Origin: an uncultured Sphingomonadaceae bacterium
GTDB taxonomy: Bacteria > Pseudomonadota > Alphaproteobacteria > Sphingomonadales > Sphingomonadaceae
DNA: 64,000 bases
NCBI GenBank assembly: GCA_947493325.1
Contig: CANLQI010000002.1
Span: 496,001 to 560,000, forward strand
Reading direction: 5' to 3'
Below, piece by piece: positions 45,455 to 54,448 of this stretch. Below the pieces are notes generated by a model, which made no database searches, was not told the DNA's origin, and worked only from the letters and a program-made list of their open reading frames with translations. The translations under genes were made by a program, and so were the position numbers. Every line of letters starts with the position of its first letter. Position 1 is the first letter of the stretch.

Positions 45455-46312
45455 CTAAACCTGCGCGAAATCGAGACCGATATCGGCGGCGGGCGCGCTC
45501 TGCGTCAGGCGGCCGACCGAAATGAAATCGACGCCGGTTTCGGCAATGTCGCGGATCGTATCCAGATTAACCCCGCCCGATGCTTCGGTTGGCACGCGGC
45601 CTCCGATCAGCGTCACCGCGCCGCGCAGCACGGACGGTTCCATATTGTCAAGGAGCAGGTGCGTTGCGCCCGCTTCCAGCGCGGGTTCGATCTGGTCGAC
45701 CCGGTCCACCTCGACGATGATGCGTTCAATCCCTGCGGCCACGGCGCGGCGCACCGCCTCGCCAATATCACCCGCCACCGCGACATGGTTATCCTTGATC
45801 ATCGCCGCGTCCCACAATCCCATGCGGTGGTTTTGCGCGCCGCCCATGCGGGTCGCGTATTTTTCCAGCACGCGCAGGCCGGGAATGGTCTTGCGCGTGT
45901 CGAGCAAAGTCGCGCCCGTGCCGGCAATCCGGTCCACATAGGCGCGCGCCATGGTGGCGATGCCGGTCAGGTGCTGCACGGTATTGAGCGCGCTGCGCTC
46001 CGCCGTCAGCAGCGCCTGTCCATTGCCCTTCAGTCGCATCAAGTCTGCGCCCGCCGCGACTTTTTCGCCTTCTCGCGCCAGTATCTCAATCTCCACCCCC
46101 GGATCGCGCGCGCGGAAAAATGCCTCTGCAATCGGCAGCCCCGCAATCACCGCCTCATGCCGGCTGTCCATCACCCCGGTAAATACCGCATCCGCTGGGA
46201 TCACGGCTTCAGAGGTGATATCGCCGACAAAATCAGGCGCGGGGCCCAGGTCTTCGGCAAAGGTGGATTGCACAAAGGCGTCAAGGTCGAAACGGTCGAG
46301 TGCAAAAGTCAT
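45455..46312 (-). CDS. nadC: nicotinate-nucleotide pyrophosphorylase (quinolinate PRTase)
   Basis: Turns quinolinate and PRPP into nicotinate mononucleotide in de novo NAD synthesis. 285 residues: EDLGPAPDFVGDITSEAVIP, the catalytic RSALNTVQHLTGIAT, LDTRKTIPGLRVLEKYA, NHRMGLWDAAMIKDNHV and the C-terminal DFISVGRLTQSAPA. Last gene of the nadA-mrr-DUF2254-nadC string; its ATGA start overlaps the DUF2254 stop. Confidence 0.96.
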   Translation of the reverse strand: MTFALDRFDLDAFVQSTFAEDLGPAPDFVGDITSEAVIPADAVFTGVMDSRHEAVIAGLPIAEAFFRARDPGVEIEILAREGEKVAAGADLMRLKGNGQALLTAERSALNTVQHLTGIATMARAYVDRIAGTGATLLDTRKTIPGLRVLEKYATRMGGAQNHRMGLWDAAMIKDNHVAVAGDIGEAVRRAVAAGIERIIVEVDRVDQIEPALEAGATHLLLDNMEPSVLRGAVTLIGGRVPTEASGGVNLDTIRDIAETGVDFISVGRLTQSAPAADIGLDFAQV

Positions 46313-47640
46313 ATGCCCATATCTTTCATGGAGTGGGTGAAATTATCCAGCCTCTCCTTTAGTTCATCCATGCTTGGCCCGGCAAGACTATGTGCTGCCT
46401 GCTCCACCATTTTATGGCCTTCTTCATACAGGATGCGCCGGCGCTTGTCGGACGTGCACCCGGTCGCGGCGGCATAAAGACAATCGATGAAGTTGATCGA
46501 GGCCATTGGACTGCCAGCGGCTGATGCACGAATGGCGCCGAATCCGCGCTGCACGAAATGCGCAAAATCATCATCCAATGGCAACAGGTATTTGCGTTCG
46601 TAATCATCTTGTTCCGGGCCGCGGTCCAGATTGCGGCGGCCCAGTTCTGCGGTGGCCGCGCCCAGCCAATGCATCGCGGTAATTGCCGTAAATGGATCAT
46701 TGATACCGGGCGACAGCGCGCGCAGCGCAATCTCGGCCAGTTCGTCCATAAGGAATTCCAGATCCTGTGTCGGCGTGCGCATCCCGCCCAGATCGAAACA
46801 ATCCAGTATTTCCTCGCTGAGATCATCATTCAATTTCCCGCCAATCAGATCCGCCACCGGCATATCGGGATGCACGAAATCACCAGTGCGGACTTTCAGC
46901 GCAATGCGCGCGCCGTTTTCCTGCGCCACTTCGGACAGGGAATGAAAACCGATGATTTTAATATAACCTGCCTTGCGGGCGATCACGGGTTCGCCATCTT
47001 CGGCTGCCTCCGGCTCGTCCGGCTCAGCGTCTTCGGGAAAACGGGTTTTGACGTCATCCAGCAATCGTTCACCAATCCCTTCCAGCACCGTGTTGATACG
47101 GATGGAAGCGGGGATATGGTGCAGAAAATATACCAGAATGGCGACGGCGAATATAGCCATGCTGACCGCTGTCAGCAGCGATAATTGCGGCACAAATCCT
47201 TCGAGCACTGTGGCAGCGGCATCTGTCCCGGTGGCGGGGTCTTCATCCTCCGCGCGCACCACACGCAGCACCATCATGGCATAGACAAAAGTGGCGATAA
47301 ATACGCCCAGCGAGAGCTGGTTGCCCTTGTCCTGCATAAAATTGGTGAGCAGGCGCGGGCCGTAATTGCCCGATGCATAGGCTACAGCGGCGATCGTGAT
47401 GGAAAAAACGGTCGAGGCAACACCGATCATCGACCCCGCAATAATGGTGAGCACATTGCTGGCCCCATCAGGCCGGGCCGGATGCATCCACTCAAACTGG
47501 TTGAGCCATTCCGCCGCACCATTGCGATCAAGATAGACTGTGACAAAGGACAGCGTGAACGCCAGCAGCGAAAATATGGCGGGATAAAACCAGTAACTGG
47601 AATTGACGTCGAGCCAGAAGGAACGGAGACGGGCGATCAT
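46309..47640 (-). CDS. DUF2254 membrane protein
   Basis: 443 residues with four N-terminal membrane helices (including IFSLLAFTLSFVTVYL and LLTAVSMAIFAVAILVYFL) and a cytoplasmic region with LGVFIATFVYAMMVLR, PALSPGINDPFTA-like (RALSPGINDPFTAITAMHWL) and GFGAIRASAAGSP. These fit DUF2254, whose function is unknown. 4-bp ATGA overlaps join it to the Mrr-type gene upstream and nadC downstream. Confidence 0.88.
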   Translation of the reverse strand: MIARLRSFWLDVNSSYWFYPAIFSLLAFTLSFVTVYLDRNGAAEWLNQFEWMHPARPDGASNVLTIIAGSMIGVASTVFSITIAAVAYASGNYGPRLLTNFMQDKGNQLSLGVFIATFVYAMMVLRVVRAEDEDPATGTDAAATVLEGFVPQLSLLTAVSMAIFAVAILVYFLHHIPASIRINTVLEGIGERLLDDVKTRFPEDAEPDEPEAAEDGEPVIARKAGYIKIIGFHSLSEVAQENGARIALKVRTGDFVHPDMPVADLIGGKLNDDLSEEILDCFDLGGMRTPTQDLEFLMDELAEIALRALSPGINDPFTAITAMHWLGAATAELGRRNLDRGPEQDDYERKYLLPLDDDFAHFVQRGFGAIRASAAGSPMASINFIDCLYAAATGCTSDKRRRILYEEGHKMVEQAAHSLAGPSMDELKERLDNFTHSMKDMGI

Positions 47641-48536
47641 TCAAAAAAGTCTTCGTCTATCTTTTTAATATGCAGGATATCTTCATCACGACAGCCAATA
47701 TTATACCGGATCATGAGTTTGGCTAGCTGTAGACCATCAATTAGAACAATTCTTGTACCTAATGCAGAGGCTGTATCTTTTGCTGATGGGCTAAATTTTG
47801 AGCTTGTTACAAAAATGCCCTTTTGTGCCTTTTTGATATTTAAGGCACCAAAAAAATCTCTGATTGCCCCCGCACCTATGTTATTTCCTTCAGCATATCT
47901 TTTGGCCTGAATATATATTTGATCAACTCCTAGTGGGTCTTGATCAATGACACCATCGACACCGCCATCACCAGTTTGCCCTATGGCTTGGCCAGCATCT
48001 TCCGATGTACCTCCATAGCCCATGGCAAGCAAAAGCTGAACAATCAGGTTTTCAAAAAACTCTGGAGTACTATTCCGCACACGGTCTATTAAATCTAAAG
48101 CAAAGCTGGCATTTATCTTCTCATAAGCCTCTCGTAAGGTTTCATCAGGAGTGTCAGATAACGATGAATGTTGTGAGGCCTCATTTTTCTTTTCGTTTGT
48201 ACGGTTTTGAAAATCTATAAAATCGTCGAATTGTTCCAAAACGCCGCGGTCTATGGGGCCAACATGCTTTGCTAACACCTCTTTTCCAGCAGGAGTGATT
48301 CTGTATAAACCTCTGCCAGTTATTTCCACTAAACCAGCTTGCTTAAGGTAGCTTTTGGCCCAGTTTGTTCTATTTGCGAAGCGAGTCTGTTTTTTACTGG
48401 GCAGCAACTCTGCTCTTTCTTCGGCAGTCAGGTTAAACTGGTCAGCAAGAAATTCAATTGTATCTGAAATGCTCACTTCACCATTTTGTGCATATTCTAG
48501 AACCGGACGCATTAAGGTCTGATAATCAGGTATCAT
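47637..48536 (-). CDS. Mrr-family restriction endonuclease
   Basis: 299 residues with the Mrr layout: N-terminal winged-helix domain (about 1-95; RGLYRITPAGKEVLAKHVG), linker, and a C-terminal PD-(D/E)xK nuclease domain with MGYGGTSEDAG, GDGGVDGVID (Asp194) and QAKRY (Gln210, Lys212). Mrr-type enzymes cut methylated DNA; this is expected, not shown. The gene is much AT-richer than its surroundings (bases 48061-48120 and 48181-48240 hold 24 and 17 G/C of 60) and sits between nadA and DUF2254 with ATGA overlaps on both sides. Confidence 0.87.
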   Translation of the reverse strand: MIPDYQTLMRPVLEYAQNGEVSISDTIEFLADQFNLTAEERAELLPSKKQTRFANRTNWAKSYLKQAGLVEITGRGLYRITPAGKEVLAKHVGPIDRGVLEQFDDFIDFQNRTNEKKNEASQHSSLSDTPDETLREAYEKINASFALDLIDRVRNSTPEFFENLIVQLLLAMGYGGTSEDAGQAIGQTGDGGVDGVIDQDPLGVDQIYIQAKRYAEGNNIGAGAIRDFFGALNIKKAQKGIFVTSSKFSPSAKDTASALGTRIVLIDGLQLAKLMIRYNIGCRDEDILHIKKIDEDFFE

Positions 48537-49537
48537 CCCTTATGCGCCAAGTCCGTCGGTCCCAAATCACCTTTGCCTACAGTGCCGCTCGACATTTCGA
48601 GCATGCGGTCGAGGGATTTTTTGGCCTGCAGGCGCAGTTCCTCGTCCAGTTCGATGCGCGGTTCCAGATCGCGCAGGGCGATATACAGCTTCTCCATCGT
48701 ATTGAGCGCCATATAGGGGCAGATATTGCAGTTGCAGTTGCCGTCCGCACCGGGTGCGCCGATAAAGGTTTTTTCCGGCACCGCCTTTTCCATCTGGTGG
48801 ATGATATGCGGTTCAGTGGCGATAATGACGGTGTCGTGTTCGCTTTCCTTGGCGAATTTCAGGATCGAGCTGGTCGATCCGACATGGTCCGCATGGTCCA
48901 GGATATGCGCGGGGCATTCAGGGTGCGCCGCGACGGGTGCATCGGGATATTCCGCTTTCAGCTTGATGAGTTCCGTCTCGCTGAACTTTTCGTGCACAAT
49001 GCACACACCGGGCCAGAGCAGCATGTCACGGCCGGTTTTGCGCGCCATATAGCCGCCAAGATGTTTGTCGGGCGCAAAGATGATCTTCTGATCCTTGGGC
49101 AGCTGATCCAGGATCATTTCCGCCGATGAGGATGTGACGATAATATCGCTGAGTGCCTTCACGGCCGCCGAGCAGTTGATATAGGTCAGCGCAATGTGGT
49201 CGGGATGCTCCTCCCGGAATGCCTTGAACTTGTCAGGCGGGCAGGAATCCTCAAGGCTACAGCCGGCATCCAGATCGGGCAGCACCACGATTTTTTCCGG
49301 AGACAGGATTTTCGCGGTTTCGGCCATGAATTTCACGCCGCAAAAAGCGATGACATCGGCATCGGTTTCGGCGGCCTTGCGTGATAGCTCCAGCGAGTCC
49401 CCGACAAAATCGGCAATATCCTGAATTTCCGGCTTCTGGTAATAATGCGCGAGGATGATGGCGTTGCGGTCCTTACGCAGCCGGTCGATTTCAGCGCGCA
49501 GGTCAAGCCCGCTCAGATTTTCGGTTTGGATGGTCAT
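48533..49537 (-). CDS. nadA: quinolinate synthase A
   Basis: [4Fe-4S] enzyme condensing iminoaspartate with dihydroxyacetone phosphate. 334 residues with AIILAHYYQKPEIQDIADFV, the cluster cysteines in CGVKFMAETAKIL, VHEKFSETE region Cys (WPGVCIVHEKF) and CNCNICPYMALNT. First gene of the nad operon; L-aspartate oxidase (nadB) is absent from the cluster. Its stop overlaps the Mrr-type start as ATGA. Confidence 0.96.
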   Translation of the reverse strand: MTIQTENLSGLDLRAEIDRLRKDRNAIILAHYYQKPEIQDIADFVGDSLELSRKAAETDADVIAFCGVKFMAETAKILSPEKIVVLPDLDAGCSLEDSCPPDKFKAFREEHPDHIALTYINCSAAVKALSDIIVTSSSAEMILDQLPKDQKIIFAPDKHLGGYMARKTGRDMLLWPGVCIVHEKFSETELIKLKAEYPDAPVAAHPECPAHILDHADHVGSTSSILKFAKESEHDTVIIATEPHIIHQMEKAVPEKTFIGAPGADGNCNCNICPYMALNTMEKLYIALRDLEPRIELDEELRLQAKKSLDRMLEMSSGTVGKGDLGPTDLAHKG

Positions 49538-49622
49538 GGAATATGTCCTTAATATTTTTGCGGAAGATTTGGCCCGCCAATTTCGTTTTCAAAGTGAATA
49601 TGCCACGCCCGCCGCCAAAATA

Positions 49623-50687
49623 TCAATCATCAATACGAAATTTGACGATTTTGCCGGATACGCGCCGCGCCGCATCCATGCCGCCGACCAGATAATAGTG
49701 TCCCCGATAATGTAGTAACCCGCGATAATCCATGCCGGGTGCAGGCAATGTGCCCAGTGTTTCCCAGTTATCTGTGTCAAAATCATAGGCGAAAATGGCG
49801 TCTGAAGCTTCGGCCGGAACGCCGTCATAGCCGATGCCGTCATAATTATACGGATTATCGGCGCCGCCTGCAAAAATGACGCGCGCGGCTTGGTCGTCGC
49901 CCATTGATGCCATGCGGTAGAGGGGTTTACCAGGATGTGGCGGTAGCTTGCGCCATGTGATGTTTGTGGGGTCTGCCGGGTCGATATCGCCGCGCCAGCT
50001 TTCATTCACGGCACCGAACTGCCGCTTGCCATCTTTTACGCCCACCACCGCCACACCATCGGTCACGAGTATGGAATCCGCCGCTATCCCGCCCGCATGA
50101 CCGAATACGGGCGCGCCGGGATAATCGGTGGCCCGGCTCCAGGTGCCTGTCTCAGTGTCATATAACTGCACATGGCTGACATTCCCGTCATCATGCCAGC
50201 CGGAAATCAGGTAGATGTAGCGGTCCTGATAGACGGCGGCGACCATATCATCGACTGGTACCGGCATATCGGCGGCGCGGATATAGGTTTCGTTCCCGGG
50301 GTCAAATGCGAATACTTCCGGCGTCGATTTTTCGTCGCCATTTTCGGCAACACTATATCCGCCGAAAATATAGATTTTACCTGCCACAGTCACCGCCGCG
50401 CTGGCCAGGCGGCCTTCGGCCACTGGCACGGACGCAATTTCGCGGCAGCTGCTCTGTGCGATGGTGCAGGCAAAGGCGGCATGGCTGGTGTCATTCCAGG
50501 CCTTACCGCTTTTCAGGCCGTTAAAGCTGTAGAGGGTCGGCCCGTCCCCGGAGATACCCAGCGCCACAGCGTTATTGCTGTGCGCTTCGGGCAGCGCCAT
50601 GGATATGATGGCCTCGTCCGGCGCGCTTTGCGGCGTGCAGGCAGCCATTGCCAGCGGCATGAACAGGAACAAGAATCTATTCTGCAA
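49623..50687 (-). CDS. kelch-repeat lipoprotein
   Basis: 354 residues, lipoprotein signal FLFMPLAMAACTPQS (lipobox MAAC). Kelch-type beta-propeller repeats are visible: GKIYIFGGYSVAE, DRYIYLISGWHDDG, DSILVTDGVAVVG and GHYYLVGGMDAARR. Probably a periplasmic or outer-membrane binding propeller; sialate mutarotases share this fold but nothing shows that activity. The start overlaps the DUF4230 gene end by 11 bp. Confidence 0.83.
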   Translation of the reverse strand: MQNRFLFLFMPLAMAACTPQSAPDEAIISMALPEAHSNNAVALGISGDGPTLYSFNGLKSGKAWNDTSHAAFACTIAQSSCREIASVPVAEGRLASAAVTVAGKIYIFGGYSVAENGDEKSTPEVFAFDPGNETYIRAADMPVPVDDMVAAVYQDRYIYLISGWHDDGNVSHVQLYDTETGTWSRATDYPGAPVFGHAGGIAADSILVTDGVAVVGVKDGKRQFGAVNESWRGDIDPADPTNITWRKLPPHPGKPLYRMASMGDDQAARVIFAGGADNPYNYDGIGYDGVPAEASDAIFAYDFDTDNWETLGTLPAPGMDYRGLLHYRGHYYLVGGMDAARRVSGKIVKFRIDD

Positions 50688-51282
50688 AATCTGCCCTCAC
50701 TTCCGCATCAATTCCAACTGCGCGCAGCGGCAGGATAAAATTGGTTTCCACCGCTTTGATTGCTGCGGTGCGCGCCAGCTGCATCGGTGTTTCCGCGCGT
50801 GCCTGTTTGATAATATCGGCGCGGGCGGCCTGCCGGTTGGCCCTGTCGAAATCGGGTTCGTCGCCCGTGACGTAAAGGATGAATTCGCCGTCGACATATT
50901 CCTGCGGTGCATCTGCGCCAAATTCGGGCCCGCCCAGCTCTATGGGTGGCAGGGTGATGGTGAGCACGCCCGCGCTTTCATCCCATGACAGATCGCTGCG
51001 TTCTAGCTTCGACAGATCGAGCTCATAGCGCACTGTGCCGGGCAGGATCAGCGTTTTTTGCGAGCGGAAACCCAGCCGTTTATTCGATGTCGTGGCAATT
51101 GACACGAAACGCGCAGTGAACGGCACCAGCCGGTTTTGCTCCTTGAACGCCTCCAGACTGGTCGAAACGATCGTTTCAGGGTCAGGCGTGCGGAAATGAT
51201 CATAGGCCAGCCAGCCAACGGCCGCGATCGCCAGCAGGCCAAGGCCGATCACGAGCATGCTGATATTCTTGAATGTGTTCAT
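50677..51282 (-). CDS. DUF4230 domain membrane-anchored protein
   Basis: 201 residues: N-terminal membrane anchor (ISMLVIGLGLLAIAAVGWLAY) and a periplasmic DUF4230 domain (NRLVPFTARFVSIATTSNKR, LPGTVRYELDLSKL, LTITLPPIELGGPEFG). Function unknown. Overlaps the MBL hydrolase gene by 4 bp upstream and the kelch gene by 11 bp downstream, so the three form one operon. Confidence 0.83.
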   Translation of the reverse strand: MNTFKNISMLVIGLGLLAIAAVGWLAYDHFRTPDPETIVSTSLEAFKEQNRLVPFTARFVSIATTSNKRLGFRSQKTLILPGTVRYELDLSKLERSDLSWDESAGVLTITLPPIELGGPEFGADAPQEYVDGEFILYVTGDEPDFDRANRQAARADIIKQARAETPMQLARTAAIKAVETNFILPLRAVGIDAEVRADFAE

Positions 51283-52148
51283 ACGAGTTTCCAGTCGTCG
51301 CCATTGCTTGCCACTATATTGCGGTTCTCCAGATCAATCAGATGCGCAAGAACGGATCGCCCCGCCGCGCCAAATAGCCGGGGATCGAGCCCCTTGTACA
51401 TAAACGGCACCATATCTGTAATCTGCGTCAGCCCGCTTTCCAGATGGCGGAGTATCTGCCGCTCGCGCTGTTTGCGGTGACCCATCATGCCGCGCACAAG
51501 CTGGCGCGGCTTTTCCACCGCCGGGCCATGGGCAGGATAATAAATCCGGTCACCGCGTTCGTACATTTTCTGCATGGAGGCCATATAATCGGCCATATCG
51601 CCATCGGGCGGGGATATCACCGATGTCGACCAGCCCATGACATGGTCGCCAGTAAAAACCGCGCCGCTTTCCACCACCGCATAGCAAAGATGGTTGCTGG
51701 TATGACCGGGCGTGGCAATGGCTTCGAGTGTCCAGCCATCGCCGGATAGCTGCTCACCGTCGCCCATAATGCGGTCGGGCGCATAGCTTTTGTCAAAAGC
51801 TTCATCCGCGCGCGGACCATCATCGGCCAGAACCAGCGGCGCGCAGCCGATAATGGGGGCGCCGGTTTGCCGGGCCAGCGGCGCTGCGGCGGGGCTGTGG
51901 TCACGGTGCGTGTGGGTGCAGCAGATCGCTGTCACCCTGGCATCGCCGATTGCCGCGATGATTGCATCAATATGCGCATCTTCCGCGGGGCCGGGGTCGA
52001 TCACGGCCACGTCCGCGCCCATACCCACCAGATAGGTTTGTGTGCCGGTATAGGTATAGGGCGAGGGATTGCCAGCCAACACGCGGCGCACCAGCGGCTC
52101 CAGCTGCTCACTAATACCGGTGGGATATGGCTTGGCGGGGATATTCAT
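51279..52148 (-). CDS. MBL-fold metallo-hydrolase (LACTB2-like)
   Basis: 289 residues with the binuclear metal motif THTHRDHSPA, Asp/His partners in VFTGDHVMGW and TPGHTSNHLCYA, and a C-terminal winged-helix-like region (HRKQRERQILRHLESGLTQI). This is the LACTB2/ribonuclease-like subgroup of the beta-lactamase fold. Substrate unknown; first gene of the operon with DUF4230 and kelch genes. Confidence 0.9.
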   Translation of the reverse strand: MNIPAKPYPTGISEQLEPLVRRVLAGNPSPYTYTGTQTYLVGMGADVAVIDPGPAEDAHIDAIIAAIGDARVTAICCTHTHRDHSPAAAPLARQTGAPIIGCAPLVLADDGPRADEAFDKSYAPDRIMGDGEQLSGDGWTLEAIATPGHTSNHLCYAVVESGAVFTGDHVMGWSTSVISPPDGDMADYMASMQKMYERGDRIYYPAHGPAVEKPRQLVRGMMGHRKQRERQILRHLESGLTQITDMVPFMYKGLDPRLFGAAGRSVLAHLIDLENRNIVASNGDDWKLV

Positions 52149-52212
52149 GCTGCCTATGTGGCATGCGCGCGGGCAAAGTTAAAGGTTTGCCGAAATTGCT
52201 ATACTGCAATAC

Positions 52213-52243
52213 GAAAGGGCGCGCCTCGCGGCAGCGCCCTTTC
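52213..52243 (-). terminator. terminator after the BlaR1-like gene
   Basis: GAAAGGGCGC (52213-52222) and GCGCCCTTTC (52234-52243) form a perfect 10-bp stem, 45 bp beyond the stop of the M56 gene. Confidence 0.65.
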
Positions 52244-52287
52244 TCGCGCAATTATGATAGGCCAGAAATGCGAACAGGCCAAAGAGC

Positions 52288-54027
52288 TTAATCTATATTT
52301 GCGCGTAACCGTGATATTTCGCTGTCAAGCTGTGCCAATATGTCCTTGCGCACATCTGACGATACATCATCTTCGGATGCCACTTCCTCGCGGGCTTTTA
52401 TTAGGCTTTTCAAGACATGCTTGCGGGCCGCTTTGGCATTTTCCATGCCGCATGCGGCGATCCGCATTACATGTCTGTTGTTGTCATCGCCTGCGCTGAC
52501 TTTTACGGTTTCGCCTTTGCCCTGGCTGCAGGTTTCATTGATATGAATAGATGGAACACGTACTGCCGCGCCATCGCCTTTGCTAATGCTACGGCTTATA
52601 GAGTATGATTTTTTATGATTGTGCTTATGGTTGTGTCTGGATTTGGAAAGTTTTTTCGCGTTTTCACGGCTTAATAGAACAAGTTTCTTTCTTTGCTCAC
52701 GCGCCTCGGCACGGGCTTCTTTTGCATCTTTCCAGTCTTCTGCGCGCAATTCCTCTGCTTCCTCGCGGGCTTCACGGCGCGCTTCTTGCGCCTCCATGCG
52801 CATTTCTTCGGCTTCCATGCGGGACTCTTCAGCTTCCTCAATCGCTTCTTCGATTTCGTCTTCATTGAGTTCGCGGTCCATGCGCAGGATTATTGTGCGG
52901 CCATCCTTTTTGATTTTATGGATATATTTGGTCTCGCCGCCCTGCTCTTCTTTGCTTATCCAGACATTCTGATCCGCGCCAAATGAAGGCGGGGCGGGTG
53001 CGGCGGGTACAACGGAGGGAGCCGGTGGCGCAGGCGGCTCTGGCACATCTGCCAGGGCCAATGACACAGGAGCCTCAGGTGCAGCCGGAGCTTCCGGCGG
53101 TGCGGGCTGCACGGCATAGCTGATGGTTGCGGTCAGCGCCAGCGCGCTCACCAGTCCGCCGCCGACCAGCAGCTTGCCAGTCATATTGCGCGCACTTGAT
53201 TTTTCTTTCATGGCCATAATGGACAACCTTTCTTTCACACTGTTTTTGCTCCCCAGTGGACTTGCAAAAGCCAACCGGCGTCCGGTCGCTGCCTGCGCTA
53301 TGACGGTACCATAGGCCTGCTTTTCGGGCAGTGATTTCTGACGAATGACGCGCGCGTCGCACGCCGCTTCCTGATCGAAGCGGAACTGCCGCCATGCCAG
53401 CCATGCCACTGGATTGAACCAGTGCAGGGACAGGATGATCAGCGCACCGAAATTGGCCCATAGGTCGCCTGCATGGTGATGCGCCATTTCATGCGCCAGC
53501 ACCAATTCGCGCTGCGGCGCATTGTAACTTTGCTGAAAACCGAGTGGCAGCGCGATATATTTGCGGCGCAGGCCAAAGGCAAACGGGCTATCGACACCCG
53601 CCACTTCGATCACGTCGATATTGTCAACACTGTCGAGTGGCACCGCATCGTTCAGCAACTCGTCGCGCTGCTGTACATAGTTGATAAGCTGGACCAGCAG
53701 AAACAAAGCCGCACCGCCCAGCCACAGCACAGGCCAAAAATACGCGGTTTCGTAAAACGGGGTGGTTACCGCCTCGCTGACCGTATCTGCAGCGGGTGAG
53801 GTGAAAATAAAATAACCTGTGTCCTGAACCGTTTCTACTGGCGCTTCTATCGTGCGTGTAATTGATGGCATGATCATGCGTGCGGCAGGAATGCACCATA
53901 GAAGATAGGCGATTTGCGGTCCAAACAGCCGTGCCACAGGGCGACGGACGAGCATTACGATGACCATTAATATCGTGACAGCCACGAGTGTATCGCTGGC
54001 CCATGTGAGGAGGAATTCACTGCTCAT
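52288..54027 (-). CDS. M56 family BlaR1-like membrane metallopeptidase with coiled-coil tail
   Basis: 579 residues. Four N-terminal membrane helices surround the M56 zinc protease domain (HEMAHH, ligands His179/His183, Glu220 in FDQEAACDA), followed by a fifth helix (287-306). The C-terminal part has a Pro/Ala-rich linker (308-347), a Glu/Arg/Ala charged coiled coil (about 386-448) and a His/Lys cluster (RHNHKHNHKK, about 464-473) with two Cys (500, and about 520). There is no penicillin-binding SxxK...KTG domain as in BlaR1/MecR1. Its start overlaps the BlaI-like gene by 4 bp. It probably inactivates that repressor on an unidentified signal. Confidence 0.88.
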   Translation of the reverse strand: MSSEFLLTWASDTLVAVTILMVIVMLVRRPVARLFGPQIAYLLWCIPAARMIMPSITRTIEAPVETVQDTGYFIFTSPAADTVSEAVTTPFYETAYFWPVLWLGGAALFLLVQLINYVQQRDELLNDAVPLDSVDNIDVIEVAGVDSPFAFGLRRKYIALPLGFQQSYNAPQRELVLAHEMAHHHAGDLWANFGALIILSLHWFNPVAWLAWRQFRFDQEAACDARVIRQKSLPEKQAYGTVIAQAATGRRLAFASPLGSKNSVKERLSIMAMKEKSSARNMTGKLLVGGGLVSALALTATISYAVQPAPPEAPAAPEAPVSLALADVPEPPAPPAPSVVPAAPAPPSFGADQNVWISKEEQGGETKYIHKIKKDGRTIILRMDRELNEDEIEEAIEEAEESRMEAEEMRMEAQEARREAREEAEELRAEDWKDAKEARAEAREQRKKLVLLSRENAKKLSKSRHNHKHNHKKSYSISRSISKGDGAAVRVPSIHINETCSQGKGETVKVSAGDDNNRHVMRIAACGMENAKAARKHVLKSLIKAREEVASEDDVSSDVRKDILAQLDSEISRLRANID

Positions 54028-54395
54028 GATTTCATCTCCCGGATCAGGGCTTCAATCTCGGCAATATCGGCATCGCTCAGCTTTTCACGTTCGGCAAGGT
54101 GCGCAAACAATGGCCCGGCGCGGCCGCCGAACAGGCGATCGACCAGACGGCCGGACTCTGCGCCAACATAATCGGACTTTTCCAGAATTGGGGCGTAGAG
54201 GAAACGGCGGCCATCGCGTTCATGGCTTACTGCGCCCTTGCCAGCCAGCCGTGACAACAATGTCTTGACGGTCTGCAGGCTCCAGTCGCGGGTTTCTTCC
54301 AGCCGCCCTGCAATCTGGGACGCGGTAAGTGGTGCCTCGCCCCATAGAATTTCCATTACTGCATATTCGGCTTCGCTGATACGCTCTATCGCCAT
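54024..54395 (-). CDS. BlaI/MecI/CopY family transcriptional repressor
   Basis: 123 residues, winged-helix dimer repressor: AEYAVMEILWGEAPLTASQI, WSLQTVKTLLSRLAGKGAVS and HERDGRRFLYAPIL, then a dimerisation helix region. Coupled by ATGA overlap to the M56 gene, as in blaI-blaR1 pairs. Two TACA-N2-TGTA dyads cover its promoter. A GGGAGG ribosome site precedes the start. Confidence 0.93.
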   Translation of the reverse strand: MAIERISEAEYAVMEILWGEAPLTASQIAGRLEETRDWSLQTVKTLLSRLAGKGAVSHERDGRRFLYAPILEKSDYVGAESGRLVDRLFGGRAGPLFAHLAEREKLSDADIAEIEALIREMKS

Positions 54396-54412
54396 GTCCG
54401 CCTCCCAGATAT

Positions 54413-54428
54413 GACTACAAGTGTAGTC
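54413..54428 (-). promoter_or_regulatory. operator O1 for the BlaI-like repressor
   Basis: 16-bp dyad GACTACA AG TGTAGTC with perfect 7-bp arms and the TACA/TGTA core of BlaI-family operators; it covers the -10 box (TACACT). Confidence 0.7.
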
Positions 54429-54448
54429 TTAACGTTTACATTTGTAAA
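54420..54448 (-). promoter_or_regulatory. promoter of the BlaI/BlaR-like operon
   Basis: Minus strand TTTACA, 17-bp spacer, TACACT: a good sigma-70 type promoter whose -35 lies in one operator dyad and whose -10 lies in the other. Confidence 0.65.
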
